Below are positions 1 to 7,916 of a stretch of 32,959 nt of DNA, in pieces (the stretch's first letter is position 1; each line of letters starts with the position of its first letter). The notes under the pieces were generated by a model, which saw nothing but the letters and a program-made list of their open reading frames with translations, was not told the origin of the DNA and made no database searches. Source of the DNA: CAZZEX01 sp964653285 (GTDB lineage Bacteria; Chloroflexota; Anaerolineae; B4-G1); NCBI GenBank assembly GCA_964653285.1, contig CAZZEX010000052.1, positions 1 through 32,959 on the forward strand. The letters run 5' to 3'. Position numbers and translations under genes: made by a program.

Positions 1-691
1 GTTGGTATCTCATCACACCTGGGTAGGCATTTCACCATCACCAACAGACCTGCCCTAACTTATTGAGATGATACGCACAGATACATCTGCCGCTTTTCCC
101 CGTGGGCTGTGGTGTAGGTGCCATACCCGACAATGTTGTGATCAGGATGAGGCTCCACGATGCTGTAGGAAGTGCAATCCTCATTGGGGCAGCATTGATG
201 ATCGGTCTGGATCGCTCGGGGACACCCGGCCCTCCGTTGAGCGGGATGGGAGGTCTCTGCCTCAGTGTTCTGGGTCGTTGTCGCCGAAGGGGTCCTCTGG
301 TTTTAAACCTGCGAAGCGGCTATTGGGTTCATTCCCTGTAATGGCGTGGACGATTGATCATCCTTGAAAAGCGGCGCTCCCTGTGACGCGCCCTCCATCA
401 ACTCTTGCCATGCTCGCCAGAGAAGACGCCACCGCTACACCCGTTGTCTGTACCAACGTCTGAGTTTATAGGGCAAGCGACATAGTCTGCGCCACTTTCG
501 CCTCCAGCGGCGGGGGCGGCAAAGCCATTCCGCCCACACGTCCCACTTCCACCAGTCTGGGACTGGTGGCTGGTCTCTTTTGAGTTGTTCAGGTGCTATG
601 TGATCTTTGGGTGTTTCGCTCACTCTTGAACTTACAAAGTTACTTGACTAAATTGCAAGAACTTGCAAAATCCAACGATAATACGATTAGT

Positions 692-742
692 CATACTATC
701 GGCTTCATCTTTCACCCCCAGTGGGAGTTCGCCGATAGTATG
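692..742. repeat. 12-bp perfect inverted repeat with 27-base loop
   Basis: The arms CATACTATCGGC (692-703) and GCCGATAGTATG (731-742) are exact reverse complements, separated by 27 bases. No T-tract follows on either strand, so it does not look like an intrinsic terminator. It could be a regulator binding site, the end of a small non-autonomous element, or a structured RNA; the sequence alone does not decide. Confidence 0.6.
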
Positions 743-859
743 CCAGCAATTATCTCAGTTATCCAGGGACACTACCTGTTTTTGCCCCACTTTGGGAAAG
801 TGAGTGACTGACACGAGGCCAAAGTGTTAACCTGACTCGGTTTTCTATTTCGCAATGTT

Positions 860-874
860 TTGTCCACTGGACAA
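860..874. repeat. 15-base palindrome, operator-like
   Basis: TTGTCCA-C-TGGACAA is a perfect 7+1+7 palindrome. Its size and odd centre resemble operators bound by dimeric repressors. It lies about 90 bases past the stop codon of the transglutaminase-like gene, where no promoter is recognised, so its role is unknown. Confidence 0.45.
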
Positions 875-966
875 CAGACTTTCGCCCAGGAGGATGAAAA
901 TGAAGAGGAAGGCGAGAGGCTTCAGGCAAGCAAGAGTAGACAAGATGAATATAACAGTGGGCTGGC

Positions 967-2949
967 TCATCGAGTACTTCGTCCTGACCAAGCAGATGGA
1001 AGGCAAAGTAACACCGCATAAACAGGTCCAACCCGGCCAAAGAGGTTGACACTCTTCATCTCAAGGATGTTGTCGTCGCAGTGAATAGACCAGGCAAAGT
1101 AAGAGGGGACCCGACGCCATGGCCCTCTGTCCTGACGAGCCAAGTAGTGGGAGAAGTTCGGCGTCACGGTCTCCAGCTGCACGTCCACCGTGTCGGGATC
1201 TTCTTTAGCCTGAAGATGTATCCTCGTTTGATTGACGCTCCAATAGAAGTCTGCCTCCCGATCCGAGTGCATGGAGAAATAGGGAAGCTCTGGTGTCTCC
1301 GCATCCCGCCACCAAAGGTATTTGTCAAAACAGTAGGACCTCATTCCGTGCTCAAGCTCACCTGGCGACAGCGTCGTCAGGTCATCCTCGCGCAGTGTGA
1401 CCGCCCATCGCTCGAAAAGATGAACCCGGTCCCGCACAGAGAAGACTTGTTCTGCCTCCGGGGGCGACAGCCTTAGATCATCGAAATCCTTTTGCAGCCA
1501 GGCGCGGTGCAACTCCAAGGCATTCAAGGGTATCCCGGCGCGCTCGATGTGGTAGGTCATCCGCGTTTCATCGTTCTTGTCACCCCCAACGTCCATCATG
1601 ATCCACTTCATCAGCTCGTTTGACCAGGCCTCAGCTACACAATGTTGCCGGATGATCACGTGACGAGCGACCATGCCCAGGCTCCAGCACGCTTGCACAA
1701 ATACAGTGGCATAGTGGGTACACATACCCATACTCAATCCACGGCTGGCAAGCTCTAGAATGATCGGTGCGTCCCATGGGGGTACGAAGTCAAGCACGCC
1801 TGAATCCCAGCCATCCCGCCACTGATCTCGGGCCCACTGTCGTAGATGGATCATTCGCTCCAAGTCTGTCTGTGCCCCTGCCACCACCTTCTCGAGGTGC
1901 CACCGCTGCCGGAACATCTCCAACCGCCGGTCGTTCGCTGGTTGATGCGCAAAAGGAAATGACCCACGGAATGTGACAGAACTCTGCTTACGCCCCTTTC
2001 TCAGTGAACCGTCAACAGCATTATGTCTCACCTCTACGTCTAGCTCAAGAACGAGTCGCTGCAGCATTGGCGTCACCGTCGGCTCAACGGTGGAGAGGAT
2101 AATCCGCCATTGTAGATAGCGTCCCTCTTCGTCGCAGCGACACACGCTGTCCTCGGCTGATCGCCAATCCGACCACGTCTCGGGTGAGTATGAAGGTGTA
2201 GAACCCCATCTGATTGCCGACGTCATGCCCGTCCCCGCCGGTAGGTCTGCCTCGACATGGGTGCGCACAGCGCCCAAGTGCGTAGGCAAGGGCACCAAGT
2301 CGTCAGCGATGAGTTCCGCCACATCAATTACTGGCGAGGTCAGCATCCCGCTGAGGGCATAGCGATCTAGCCGCAACCGCACCAGGTACTCACCGTCGTG
2401 TGAACCAGTGAATCCTAGGTGATGGTAATCCCAGGTGCGACCGCCATCCTTGCTCTTGGCACTGCGATTTGGCCAGCGACAATCCTCGATGAATAGGCAC
2501 CAATCTCCGGTTTTCACTGTCCGAAAGAGAACCTCGTTCTTGCTCTGTCGAAGCGCTCCCACCGGCACATCCACGATGACCCAGCCCTGCTCCCAATACT
2601 CGGGCTGTGCAGGACAACGATATAGTACGGGCTCTCCATTGACCAGGATTTCTAGCACCGCGTCCTGATCCCGACATTCCGCTGCCACGCACAATTGTGC
2701 GCCAAACACGTCTGCCCTGTCGAGCACGAACTCCTTTTTGGCGACAACCGCCCCCCCGATCTCCTCGCGGTCACGACGCGTGCAACGGCCATACTCGTCA
2801 CAAAGGAGAACGCCCCTTCGCAGTGAGACGCTACCCGATGCTTCGTCCACGGTGATGTTGCCATCCGTAACGGCTGTGAGCCAATCTGCACGGGAAGCAT
2901 ACGTGAGCCATAATTTTATAGCCTCCACTCCGTCCGTGGGGCTGTCCAT
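967..2949 (-). CDS. Transglutaminase-like domain protein
   Basis: About 660 residues. The N-terminal half has beta-rich, carbohydrate-binding-like character but no motif I can name. The C-terminal half carries a transglutaminase-like core (numbering from a GTG one codon upstream): Cys411 in GMCTHYA, His437 in RQHCVAEAWSNE and Asp454 in WIMMDVGGD, matching the Cys-His-Asp triad of that fold. No signal peptide is visible, so it is probably cytoplasmic. The permease stop and this ATG share one base (TGATG) and no ribosome binding site is visible, implying translational coupling; a GTG at 2952 is the alternative start. Bacterial transglutaminase-like proteins are often thiol hydrolases, so it may process the imported substrate; that is inference. 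Function is unproven. Confidence 0.75.
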   Translation of the reverse strand: MDSPTDGVEAIKLWLTYASRADWLTAVTDGNITVDEASGSVSLRRGVLLCDEYGRCTRRDREEIGGAVVAKKEFVLDRADVFGAQLCVAAECRDQDAVLEILVNGEPVLYRCPAQPEYWEQGWVIVDVPVGALRQSKNEVLFRTVKTGDWCLFIEDCRWPNRSAKSKDGGRTWDYHHLGFTGSHDGEYLVRLRLDRYALSGMLTSPVIDVAELIADDLVPLPTHLGAVRTHVEADLPAGTGMTSAIRWGSTPSYSPETWSDWRSAEDSVCRCDEEGRYLQWRIILSTVEPTVTPMLQRLVLELDVEVRHNAVDGSLRKGRKQSSVTFRGSFPFAHQPANDRRLEMFRQRWHLEKVVAGAQTDLERMIHLRQWARDQWRDGWDSGVLDFVPPWDAPIILELASRGLSMGMCTHYATVFVQACWSLGMVARHVIIRQHCVAEAWSNELMKWIMMDVGGDKNDETRMTYHIERAGIPLNALELHRAWLQKDFDDLRLSPPEAEQVFSVRDRVHLFERWAVTLREDDLTTLSPGELEHGMRSYCFDKYLWWRDAETPELPYFSMHSDREADFYWSVNQTRIHLQAKEDPDTVDVQLETVTPNFSHYLARQDRGPWRRVPSYFAWSIHCDDNILEMKSVNLFGRVGPVYAVLLCLPSAWSGRSTR

Positions 2950-3833
2950 CACTTAAAACCAGTGAACTGAACGCCACGCACGAATTCGCGCTGGGCGACC
3001 AGAAAGAGAATCAAGATGGGCGCCATGGAGACCACTGCGCTGGCCATAATCATCCCCCAGGGGATAATGTGGTGGATAGAAGGGCTGAGCCCGGCCAGGC
3101 CGACGCTCAACACCTTATACCGCTCTGAGGTAACGACAACCAACGGCCACAGCAGATCGTTCCATGCCCCCACGAAGCTGAGAGTGCCCAGCGTAGTCAG
3201 GGCGGGCCGGCACAGGGGCAGCATGATCTGCCAGAAGATGCGGAAATGGCTGCAGCCATCTATCAACGCTGCATCCTCCAGCTCGTCGGGCAGGGTCAAG
3301 AAGAACTGGCGCATGAGAAAAGTACCGAACGGGCTGCCCAGCAGCCAAGGCAGGATCAGCCCGGCGTAGCTATTATATAGCCCCATCTTGTGAACCAGGA
3401 GGAACTGTGGGATGAGGATAACAGCATAGGGGATGGTCATCGTGCCCAGGTAGCCCCAGAAGAGCACGTCCCGCCCCGGGAACTTGAGTCGGGCGAAGGC
3501 ATAGCCAGCCATCGAGCAGAACACCAACTGCCCCAGTGTATAGCTCACACTATACACTATCGTGTTAAATGAATAGCGCCACATAGGGAGTAACGCGAAC
3601 AGGTCTCCATAGTTCTTCCATTCAACCGGATCAGGAATGAACTTAGGTGGAAAGGAGAACATCTCCACCACATTCATCAATGATGAAGAGACGGTCCAGA
3701 TGAAAGGTATCAAGCTGGAGACTGCCCCGGCGATGAGGAGAAGGTGAGTAAAGATGTGTATGATGATCTTCCGGATGCGAGGCCACTGCTGCTTAAAGCC
3801 GCCTAACCGTCGCGTCGACTGATAAGTGCTCAT
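2949..3833 (-). CDS. Carbohydrate ABC transporter permease, MalG/CUT1 type
   Basis: 294 residues, a usual length for the family. It has a hydrophobic first segment at about 25-47 and further membrane segments at about 95-112, 125-147, 155-178, 210-235 and 260-285. The EAA loop that docks the ATPase starts at Glu186 (EDAALIDG) and continues into FWQIMLPLCRPAL. The protein should form an inner-membrane heterodimer with the MalF-type permease encoded 49 bases upstream (3883-4827), fed by the binding lipoprotein at 7917-9311. No ATPase gene is nearby; CUT1 systems often share one encoded elsewhere. The substrate is probably a sugar or oligosaccharide but cannot be named. Confidence 0.93.
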   Translation of the reverse strand: MSTYQSTRRLGGFKQQWPRIRKIIIHIFTHLLLIAGAVSSLIPFIWTVSSSLMNVVEMFSFPPKFIPDPVEWKNYGDLFALLPMWRYSFNTIVYSVSYTLGQLVFCSMAGYAFARLKFPGRDVLFWGYLGTMTIPYAVILIPQFLLVHKMGLYNSYAGLILPWLLGSPFGTFLMRQFFLTLPDELEDAALIDGCSHFRIFWQIMLPLCRPALTTLGTLSFVGAWNDLLWPLVVVTSERYKVLSVGLAGLSPSIHHIIPWGMIMASAVVSMAPILILFLVAQREFVRGVQFTGFK

Positions 3834-3882
3834 AGTCCTGCCCTACCTCTCTAATTCTCTAATTCGTTCCAACGACCGCCGA

Positions 3883-4827
3883 CTAACCCAGCTCATACGA
3901 CACCCGCTCGCCAATGAACTTGTATTGCAGCAACGTCACGCCCACAACGATGGCAAAGAGAACCACTGACAACGCGGCGGCGTAGCCCATACGCCCGTAC
4001 TTGAAGGCCTGCCGGTAGACGAAGAGGCCGAAGACATAGGTCGCATCGCCCGGCCCACCCTGGGTCATGACGTAGACCATGTCGAAGGTCTGGAAGGTGT
4101 CGATGATGGTCACGATAGTCACAAAGAAGAGAACCGGCTGGAGCAGTGGCAGGGTGATGTGCCGAAAGCGTTGCCAGGCTGAGGCCCCGTCAAGGGCCGC
4201 GGCCTCATAGAGATACTGCGGAATGCCCTGCAGCCCCGCCAGGAAGAGAACCATGTCCCACCCCATGCGTTTCCAGGCGGTGACCACCACCACCGACGGC
4301 AGAGCCAGGGTCATGGATTGCAACCAGCGCTGCCGAGGGATACCCACCAGGCCGAGTACATAGTTAACCAGTCCGAAGTCGCTGCTCAAGAGCCACATCC
4401 AGGCCAACCCGACGGCGACGGACATAGACACCCAGGGCACCATGAACGCCGCACGGTAGAGACCGACGGTCTTGAGGTCCTGGTTCACAAGCACAGCTAA
4501 GGCAAGGCCAAGCATGATCTGAAGCGGCAAACTCATCGCGGCAAAAACGACCGTGTTCTTGAGGGTGACCGCAAACATCGGGTCCTTGGCCATGCGAGCA
4601 AAGTTCCCCAGGCCGGTGAAACGCGGCGAGGTGATGACATTGTACTTCGTCATGCTCAAGCCGAAAGCAGCAATGACCGGCCCCAACGTGAAAGCCAGAA
4701 AACCGATCAAGTTCGGCAAGAGCATCAGATAGCCGGTCAGCCACTCCTTCCATACCCTCGCACTGCGTTTGAACTTGGGTTTCCTGTTCTGCTTATGCAC
4801 GCCGATTACAGTATTGATTTCGGTCAT
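3883..4827 (-). CDS. Carbohydrate ABC transporter permease, MalF/CUT1 type
   Basis: 314 residues with a positively charged cytoplasmic N-terminus, a first membrane segment at about 32-57, then segments near 90-115, 125-148, 175-200, 228-250 and 280-302. The EAA motif is YEAAALDGASAWQRF (about 207-221) followed by HITLPLLQPV. It pairs with the MalG-type permease at 2949-3833. A good ribosome binding site (TAAGGAG, 7 bases before ATG) supports the start. A degenerate insertion sequence ends only about 30 bases upstream, so the ancestral link to the binding-protein gene has been interrupted. Expression now depends on readthrough or on a promoter in the element. Confidence 0.93.
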   Translation of the reverse strand: MTEINTVIGVHKQNRKPKFKRSARVWKEWLTGYLMLLPNLIGFLAFTLGPVIAAFGLSMTKYNVITSPRFTGLGNFARMAKDPMFAVTLKNTVVFAAMSLPLQIMLGLALAVLVNQDLKTVGLYRAAFMVPWVSMSVAVGLAWMWLLSSDFGLVNYVLGLVGIPRQRWLQSMTLALPSVVVVTAWKRMGWDMVLFLAGLQGIPQYLYEAAALDGASAWQRFRHITLPLLQPVLFFVTIVTIIDTFQTFDMVYVMTQGGPGDATYVFGLFVYRQAFKYGRMGYAAALSVVLFAIVVGVTLLQYKFIGERVSYELG

Positions 4828-4976
4828 TCAAGGGCTCCTTATGCCTTCTATAGAGGGTCAAATAAAAGTTTTGGTAGTGTCCCTTAACTCCCTTGATGAA
4901 TTTGGTCTAAATCCCCCACATATAGTGGTAACGCCAAGGCGAGGCACTAGATGTGGTGAAGTTCTCTCCATATTTT

Positions 4977-5002
4977 TGCGCAAATAGACCGCATTTCTAT
5001 TC
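4977..5002 (+). repeat. Subterminal IS motif, left outer copy
   Basis: TGCGCAAATAGACCG followed by CATTTCTATTC. It matches, in inverted orientation, the right outer copy at 5916-5941, including the extra GC after TGC. It is likely a transposase recognition site of the element. Confidence 0.6.
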
Positions 5003-5019
5003 TGGCCCGGAAGAGTCGA

Positions 5020-5043
5020 TGCAAACAGAGGCCATTTCTATTC
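5020..5043 (+). repeat. Subterminal IS motif, left inner copy
   Basis: TGCAAACAGAGGCC followed by ATTTCTATTC. It matches the inverted right inner copy at 5876-5899 and, more loosely, the outer copies. It overlaps the last codons and stop of the transposase remnant, so the gene ran into the inverted repeat. Confidence 0.6.
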
Positions 5044-5788
5044 GCCAAAGTGACCTGAACAGTACTTTTCCAAGCAAGTAATCAGTTCATCAGCATATTG
5101 GTGCGTGGACAGCAATTCGATTCGTTTGAGTTGTCCGTCCTCAAGGTACAGCCTTCCTGGGATTGCCAGCAAGTCGCGGACAATCCGTTTGAGGCCCCAC
5201 TGTGCAAAACGGGAGTCGGCCAAACCGCGATAACGGAAATCCGACAACAGATTGTGTGTCAGGTCTGTCAGCAGGATAAGCGCCTTTTGTGCTTCGAAGC
5301 TGCGTGTGCGCCGTGCCGAAAGGTGCAACTTTGCTACCGCCTTTGGCCTGTTTTCCGCAGGGTAAACCGGACAGATCGAAGTCTAGCAACAAGAAACCGC
5401 GCCAATCGTGGCGCAAGGTGCGACTGCAGCGGTGACAGGTTTGTTGCACAGCGGTGTTCAACTCAACCATGTTCATTTGAGTTAGCCCATTCAAGGCTCT
5501 GGATAAGGTGGATTGGTCGGCAAAGCGATCGATTCGATAGAGTTGTGCCAATTTCTGCTCGGGGCAAAGTTTCGTGTTGACCACTGAGACGAACTCACAC
5601 CCTGTCAGAATGCTCAAAATGACCTGAGTGAGCTTATTTGCTAGTGTGAAATCGCTTTGCTTGACCTCCGATGTGACTGATTGTAGAGGTCGGAGCACAT
5701 TTTGTGCTTCGTAATGGGCGGATAACGCCGCGACAGGTGCAAATTGAGTGTTGGTCAGCTCTGGTGTCAAACCAAATTGAAGAGACAT
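5038..5788 (-). pseudogene. DDE transposase (IS4/IS1380-like), internally deleted and frameshifted
   Basis: Two fragments in different frames. The N-terminal part starts at ATG 5788 behind AGGAGG and contains a helical DNA-binding region followed by a first catalytic-type strand, LLLDFDLSGLPCGKQAKGG (near residues 132-150). It then runs out of frame near 5335. The C-terminal part (5328 down to 5038) encodes a region beginning HLSARRTRSFEAQ and ending LEKYCSGHFGE, including the motif WGLKRIVRDLL. The second Asp and most of the catalytic core between the fragments are missing; together they encode about 245 residues against the roughly 400 expected for such transposases. It cannot encode an active enzyme. 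Family assignment is by general resemblance only. Confidence 0.8.
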
Positions 5789-5875
5789 GTGACCATCCTC
5801 CTTGTCTAAGTCAAACGAAGATTTTGAGCATGATCGCACAATCTCTCAAATTGGTCTAATTAGCACCAAAAATCG

Positions 5876-5899
5876 GATTAGAAACGGTCTCTGTTTGCA
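5876..5899 (-). repeat. Subterminal IS motif, right inner copy
   Basis: Read on the minus strand this is TGCAAACAGAGACC followed by GTTTCTAATC, the partner of the left inner copy at 5020-5043. Confidence 0.6.
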
Positions 5900-5915
5900 T
5901 AAAACCATCCAAATT

Positions 5916-5941
5916 GAATAGAAACCGCTTCTGTTTGCGCA
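5916..5941 (-). repeat. Subterminal IS motif, right outer copy
   Basis: Read on the minus strand this is TGCGCAAACAGAAGC followed by GGTTTCTATTC, the partner of the left outer copy at 4977-5002. Confidence 0.6.
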
Positions 5942-6056
5942 AAAATAAGGTCTCTAAGAAAACGATGATTTTTGGCGGCAAATCCGATTTTTTGATCATG
6001 CAACCACTATATGTAGGGGGCTTTTCGGCTAATGCTACCACATTTGGCGTTGCTCA

Positions 6057-6230
6057 TCACGGCAATTGAGGGACACCACCAAAGTTTTGACACTGCCTGA
6101 CATACAGAATGAACCTCCTCTGGCGCACTTTCTCGAGCAAGGCATCCAGGTGAGGGATATGATCGATGTGTTCAAACCACGTCAGATTCCACTCCAAGAA
6201 TATGGGCACTCTCAATGAGGCTTCGATCAT
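6057..6230 (-). pseudogene. Possible gene fragment cut by the insertion sequence
   Basis: A 57-codon frame starts at ATG 6230 and reads MIEASLRVPIFLEWN, then WFEHIDHIPHLDALLEKV, before running into the inverted repeat of the element at about 6092 and stopping inside it at 6057. The non-IS part has normal protein-like composition. Upstream, around 6236-6325, another frame reads LLMRALMPHLKKPDPIGMS. These may be pieces of one gene broken by the insertion, lying between the UroD-like gene and the permeases. I do not recognise the family, and no strong ribosome binding site is present. Confidence 0.3.
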
Positions 6231-6337
6231 AGATCAACCGACATGCCAATCGGGTCCGGTTTCTTCAGGTGCGGCATCAACGCCCGCATCAGCAGCCTCG
6301 AAACCGCCACCTTGAGGATTATCGATACTTGCTCCTC

Positions 6338-7465
6338 TCAATGGTAGCGCCCATATTCGCGGGCAGTTTCGAACAGCATGACGATGTTTTCCGGCTTCAC
6401 GTCAATCATATGGTTGCACGAGGCGAGCACGTAACCACCACCTGGAGCCAGCACATCGATCCGCTTTTTGACTTCAGCCACGACTTCGTCGGTGGATACA
6501 TCACCTTCTATGTTCTCAACCGCACCATGAAAGGTGATGGAGCTACCATAAGCTTGCTTCAGTCTCCGTGCCTCCATACCTTTGCATGATGTTTGCACCG
6601 GATTCAGAACATTCACTCCGACCTGAATCAGATCAGGGATGACTTCAAAGATAGCCCCATCGGCATGGCGGAAAAGGGCGGCATGGGGCGCCTTTTCGTG
6701 GATGAGAGCATAGAAGTCTCTTTCGGCAGGCTCGATGAATCTTCTATACATAGCAGGGGAAATCAGCATGTTCTGTTGGGTGCCCAGGTCGTCAGCCACC
6801 TCCACCATCTGCACATAGGGTCCAACTGCGTCCAAGAAGATAGCATAGACGTCTTTGTAGATCTCGAGCAAGTGAGCCACGATGCAACGAGCCACGTTAG
6901 GCGCCAGCGCCAGGGTCAGCATGAATTCAGCCATCCCCTTCAACTGACAGGCGCGATCCAGAAACCCAAAGCTCAGTGGGTTGCGAGCCACAAGCGCATA
7001 GTCGGTCTCCTCGTATTTCCGTTTGGCTTGTTCTCTCAGCCCCTCGGCTGTGAACATGTCCTTGGCTTCTGGCCAACTATACGCTTCGACTTCCTTAACT
7101 GTCCTCGCGCCTTGCAGCGGGTGCTCTAAGGCGTTGACAAACAGACCGGCCTTCTGGTAGCGAACGCCCCAGATATCTGTATAGGAGCCATCCTCGCGAG
7201 TTGTTGTCTTTGCCTGAGGCTTCTTCTTCAAGAAGATGCGGCGGAAGTCAACGTCAAGATACTCAAGAACCCGCTCATCATAGTAATTGGCAGTGGTCCC
7301 AGAGCGAACAGGGGGTATGGGGGCCAAACCTAGGTAATCACGCAGACGCAGATACGTTTCATCCAAGAGCATAGACGCATTCCCCATCATATCCAGCGGA
7401 ACGCGGTCTGGTTCCTGGTGATTGAAGGCCATCATCACACGCTCGCGATGAGTGTGCGTTGGCAT
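6338..7465 (-). CDS. Uroporphyrinogen decarboxylase-like (methyltransferase-superfamily) protein
   Basis: 375 residues, UroD/MtaA/CmuA fold. The N-terminus has the usual HRERVMMAFNHQEPDRVPL signature (6-24). Family features continue with SPAMYRRFIEP (236-246), the metal-site region FRHADGAIF (265-273) and the glycine-rich LAPGGGYVLAS (339-349). In zinc-containing corrinoid:thiol methyltransferases the metal motif is HxC; here His267 is kept but the Cys position is Asp269. A true haem enzyme is unlikely because no porphyrin genes are near. It follows the sugar-binding lipoprotein gene and precedes the IS that cuts it off from the permeases. It may be a catabolic lyase or methyltransferase; the reaction is unknown. 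Confidence 0.85.
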   Translation of the reverse strand: MPTHTHRERVMMAFNHQEPDRVPLDMMGNASMLLDETYLRLRDYLGLAPIPPVRSGTTANYYDERVLEYLDVDFRRIFLKKKPQAKTTTREDGSYTDIWGVRYQKAGLFVNALEHPLQGARTVKEVEAYSWPEAKDMFTAEGLREQAKRKYEETDYALVARNPLSFGFLDRACQLKGMAEFMLTLALAPNVARCIVAHLLEIYKDVYAIFLDAVGPYVQMVEVADDLGTQQNMLISPAMYRRFIEPAERDFYALIHEKAPHAALFRHADGAIFEVIPDLIQVGVNVLNPVQTSCKGMEARRLKQAYGSSITFHGAVENIEGDVSTDEVVAEVKKRIDVLAPGGGYVLASCNHMIDVKPENIVMLFETAREYGRYH

Positions 7466-7916
7466 CTACTTACTCCTCGCCCGCGTCTTGAATGCTTCGA
7501 GTTCGGCGCGCGTTGGCAAGACAAGCGATCCTCAAACGGCGCTAGGTCTTGCATCTGCTGTCCCTGGCTGTCTAACTGTTACGGCATGCCCTGATCAGGC
7601 CGAGCGCGTCCCTAGATATGGGTGGAAAGCGGCGATTCCTGCCAGATACAGTAGGCGGGTCACGCCCTGCAGTTGGCCCCACGTAACGATAAGACAGCCA
7701 GCGGTCTGCTGTGAAGACAGACACGAGATATAGTGGCATGTTGCTGCACTTGATTATGTGATGTCGAATTCCTTACCTGAATGTCCATAGTCCATACCTG
7801 CCGCATAGGCACCAGTTTTTTTCCGGATAGAAATGCATAGCTAACAGAGCTTCGCGTATGTATCCCGCAAAGCCCACCCACACAGGTGGCAGGCTTTGCG
7901 GGCGTTCGCACTGCGG
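7466..7916. other. Intergenic region with hairpin and possible decayed reading frame
   Basis: 451 bases between the binding-protein gene and the UroD-like gene. Near the binding-protein stop is a strong hairpin (7864-7902). Closer to the UroD gene the minus strand reads LPTRAELEAFKTRARSK and stops immediately before the UroD ATG (TAG then ATG), and further upstream another frame reads RLLYLAGIAAFHPYLGTRS. Stops and frame changes separate these, so if a gene was here it is broken. No family was recognised. Confidence 0.35.
7864..7902 (-). terminator. Strong hairpin after the sugar-binding protein gene
   Basis: Arms CCCGCAAAGCC (7864-7874) and GGCTTTGCGGG (7892-7902) are perfect complements, with a short inner pairing (CACC/GGTG). 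It lies 15 bases past the stop codon. On the minus strand no T-run follows, so it is more likely a partial terminator or a 3'-end stabiliser that raises binding-protein mRNA over downstream genes, a known arrangement in ABC operons. Confidence 0.6.

Larger units (their letters stand above)
1..966. other. Stretch without a supportable gene
   Basis: No reading frame here resembles a family I recognise. A 62-codon minus-strand frame (435-623, GTG start, rich in Trp and Arg) and several plus-strand frames of 60-100 codons are open, but none has a convincing ribosome binding site together with a plausible protein composition. The stretch does hold a 12-bp perfect inverted repeat (692-703 / 731-742), a short hairpin (551-567) and a 15-base palindrome (860-874), listed separately. 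It lies downstream of the last gene of the minus-strand transport cluster. Confidence 0.5.
4857..6092 (-). mobile_element. Degenerate insertion sequence, about 1.24 kb
   Basis: The ends are imperfect inverted repeats. The left end around 4864-4883 (AAAAGTTTTGGTAGTGTCCC) matches the reverse complement of the right end around 6069-6088. A second block, CCCCCACATATAGTGGT near 4914-4930, matches the complement of positions near 6003-6019. Inside each end lie two copies of a roughly 24-base motif. The single transposase gene in the element is internally deleted. The exact tips and target duplication could not be fixed; the left tip appears to have a few extra bases. The element sits between a UroD-like gene and the MalF permease and reads in the same direction as both. 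Confidence 0.8.

Noticed and set aside
551..567. ACCAGTC-TGG-GACTGGT hairpin
   Set aside because: 7-bp stem without a T-run or neighbouring gene; could be chance.
435..623. 62-codon minus-strand frame with GTG start, rich in Trp and Arg
   Set aside because: No clear ribosome binding site, no family resemblance, and an extreme composition; more likely chance.
855..1049. Plus-strand frame with AGGAGG before an internal ATG (898)
   Set aside because: It overlaps the 3' end of the transglutaminase-like gene and has no recognisable protein features; the AGGAGG is probably fortuitous.
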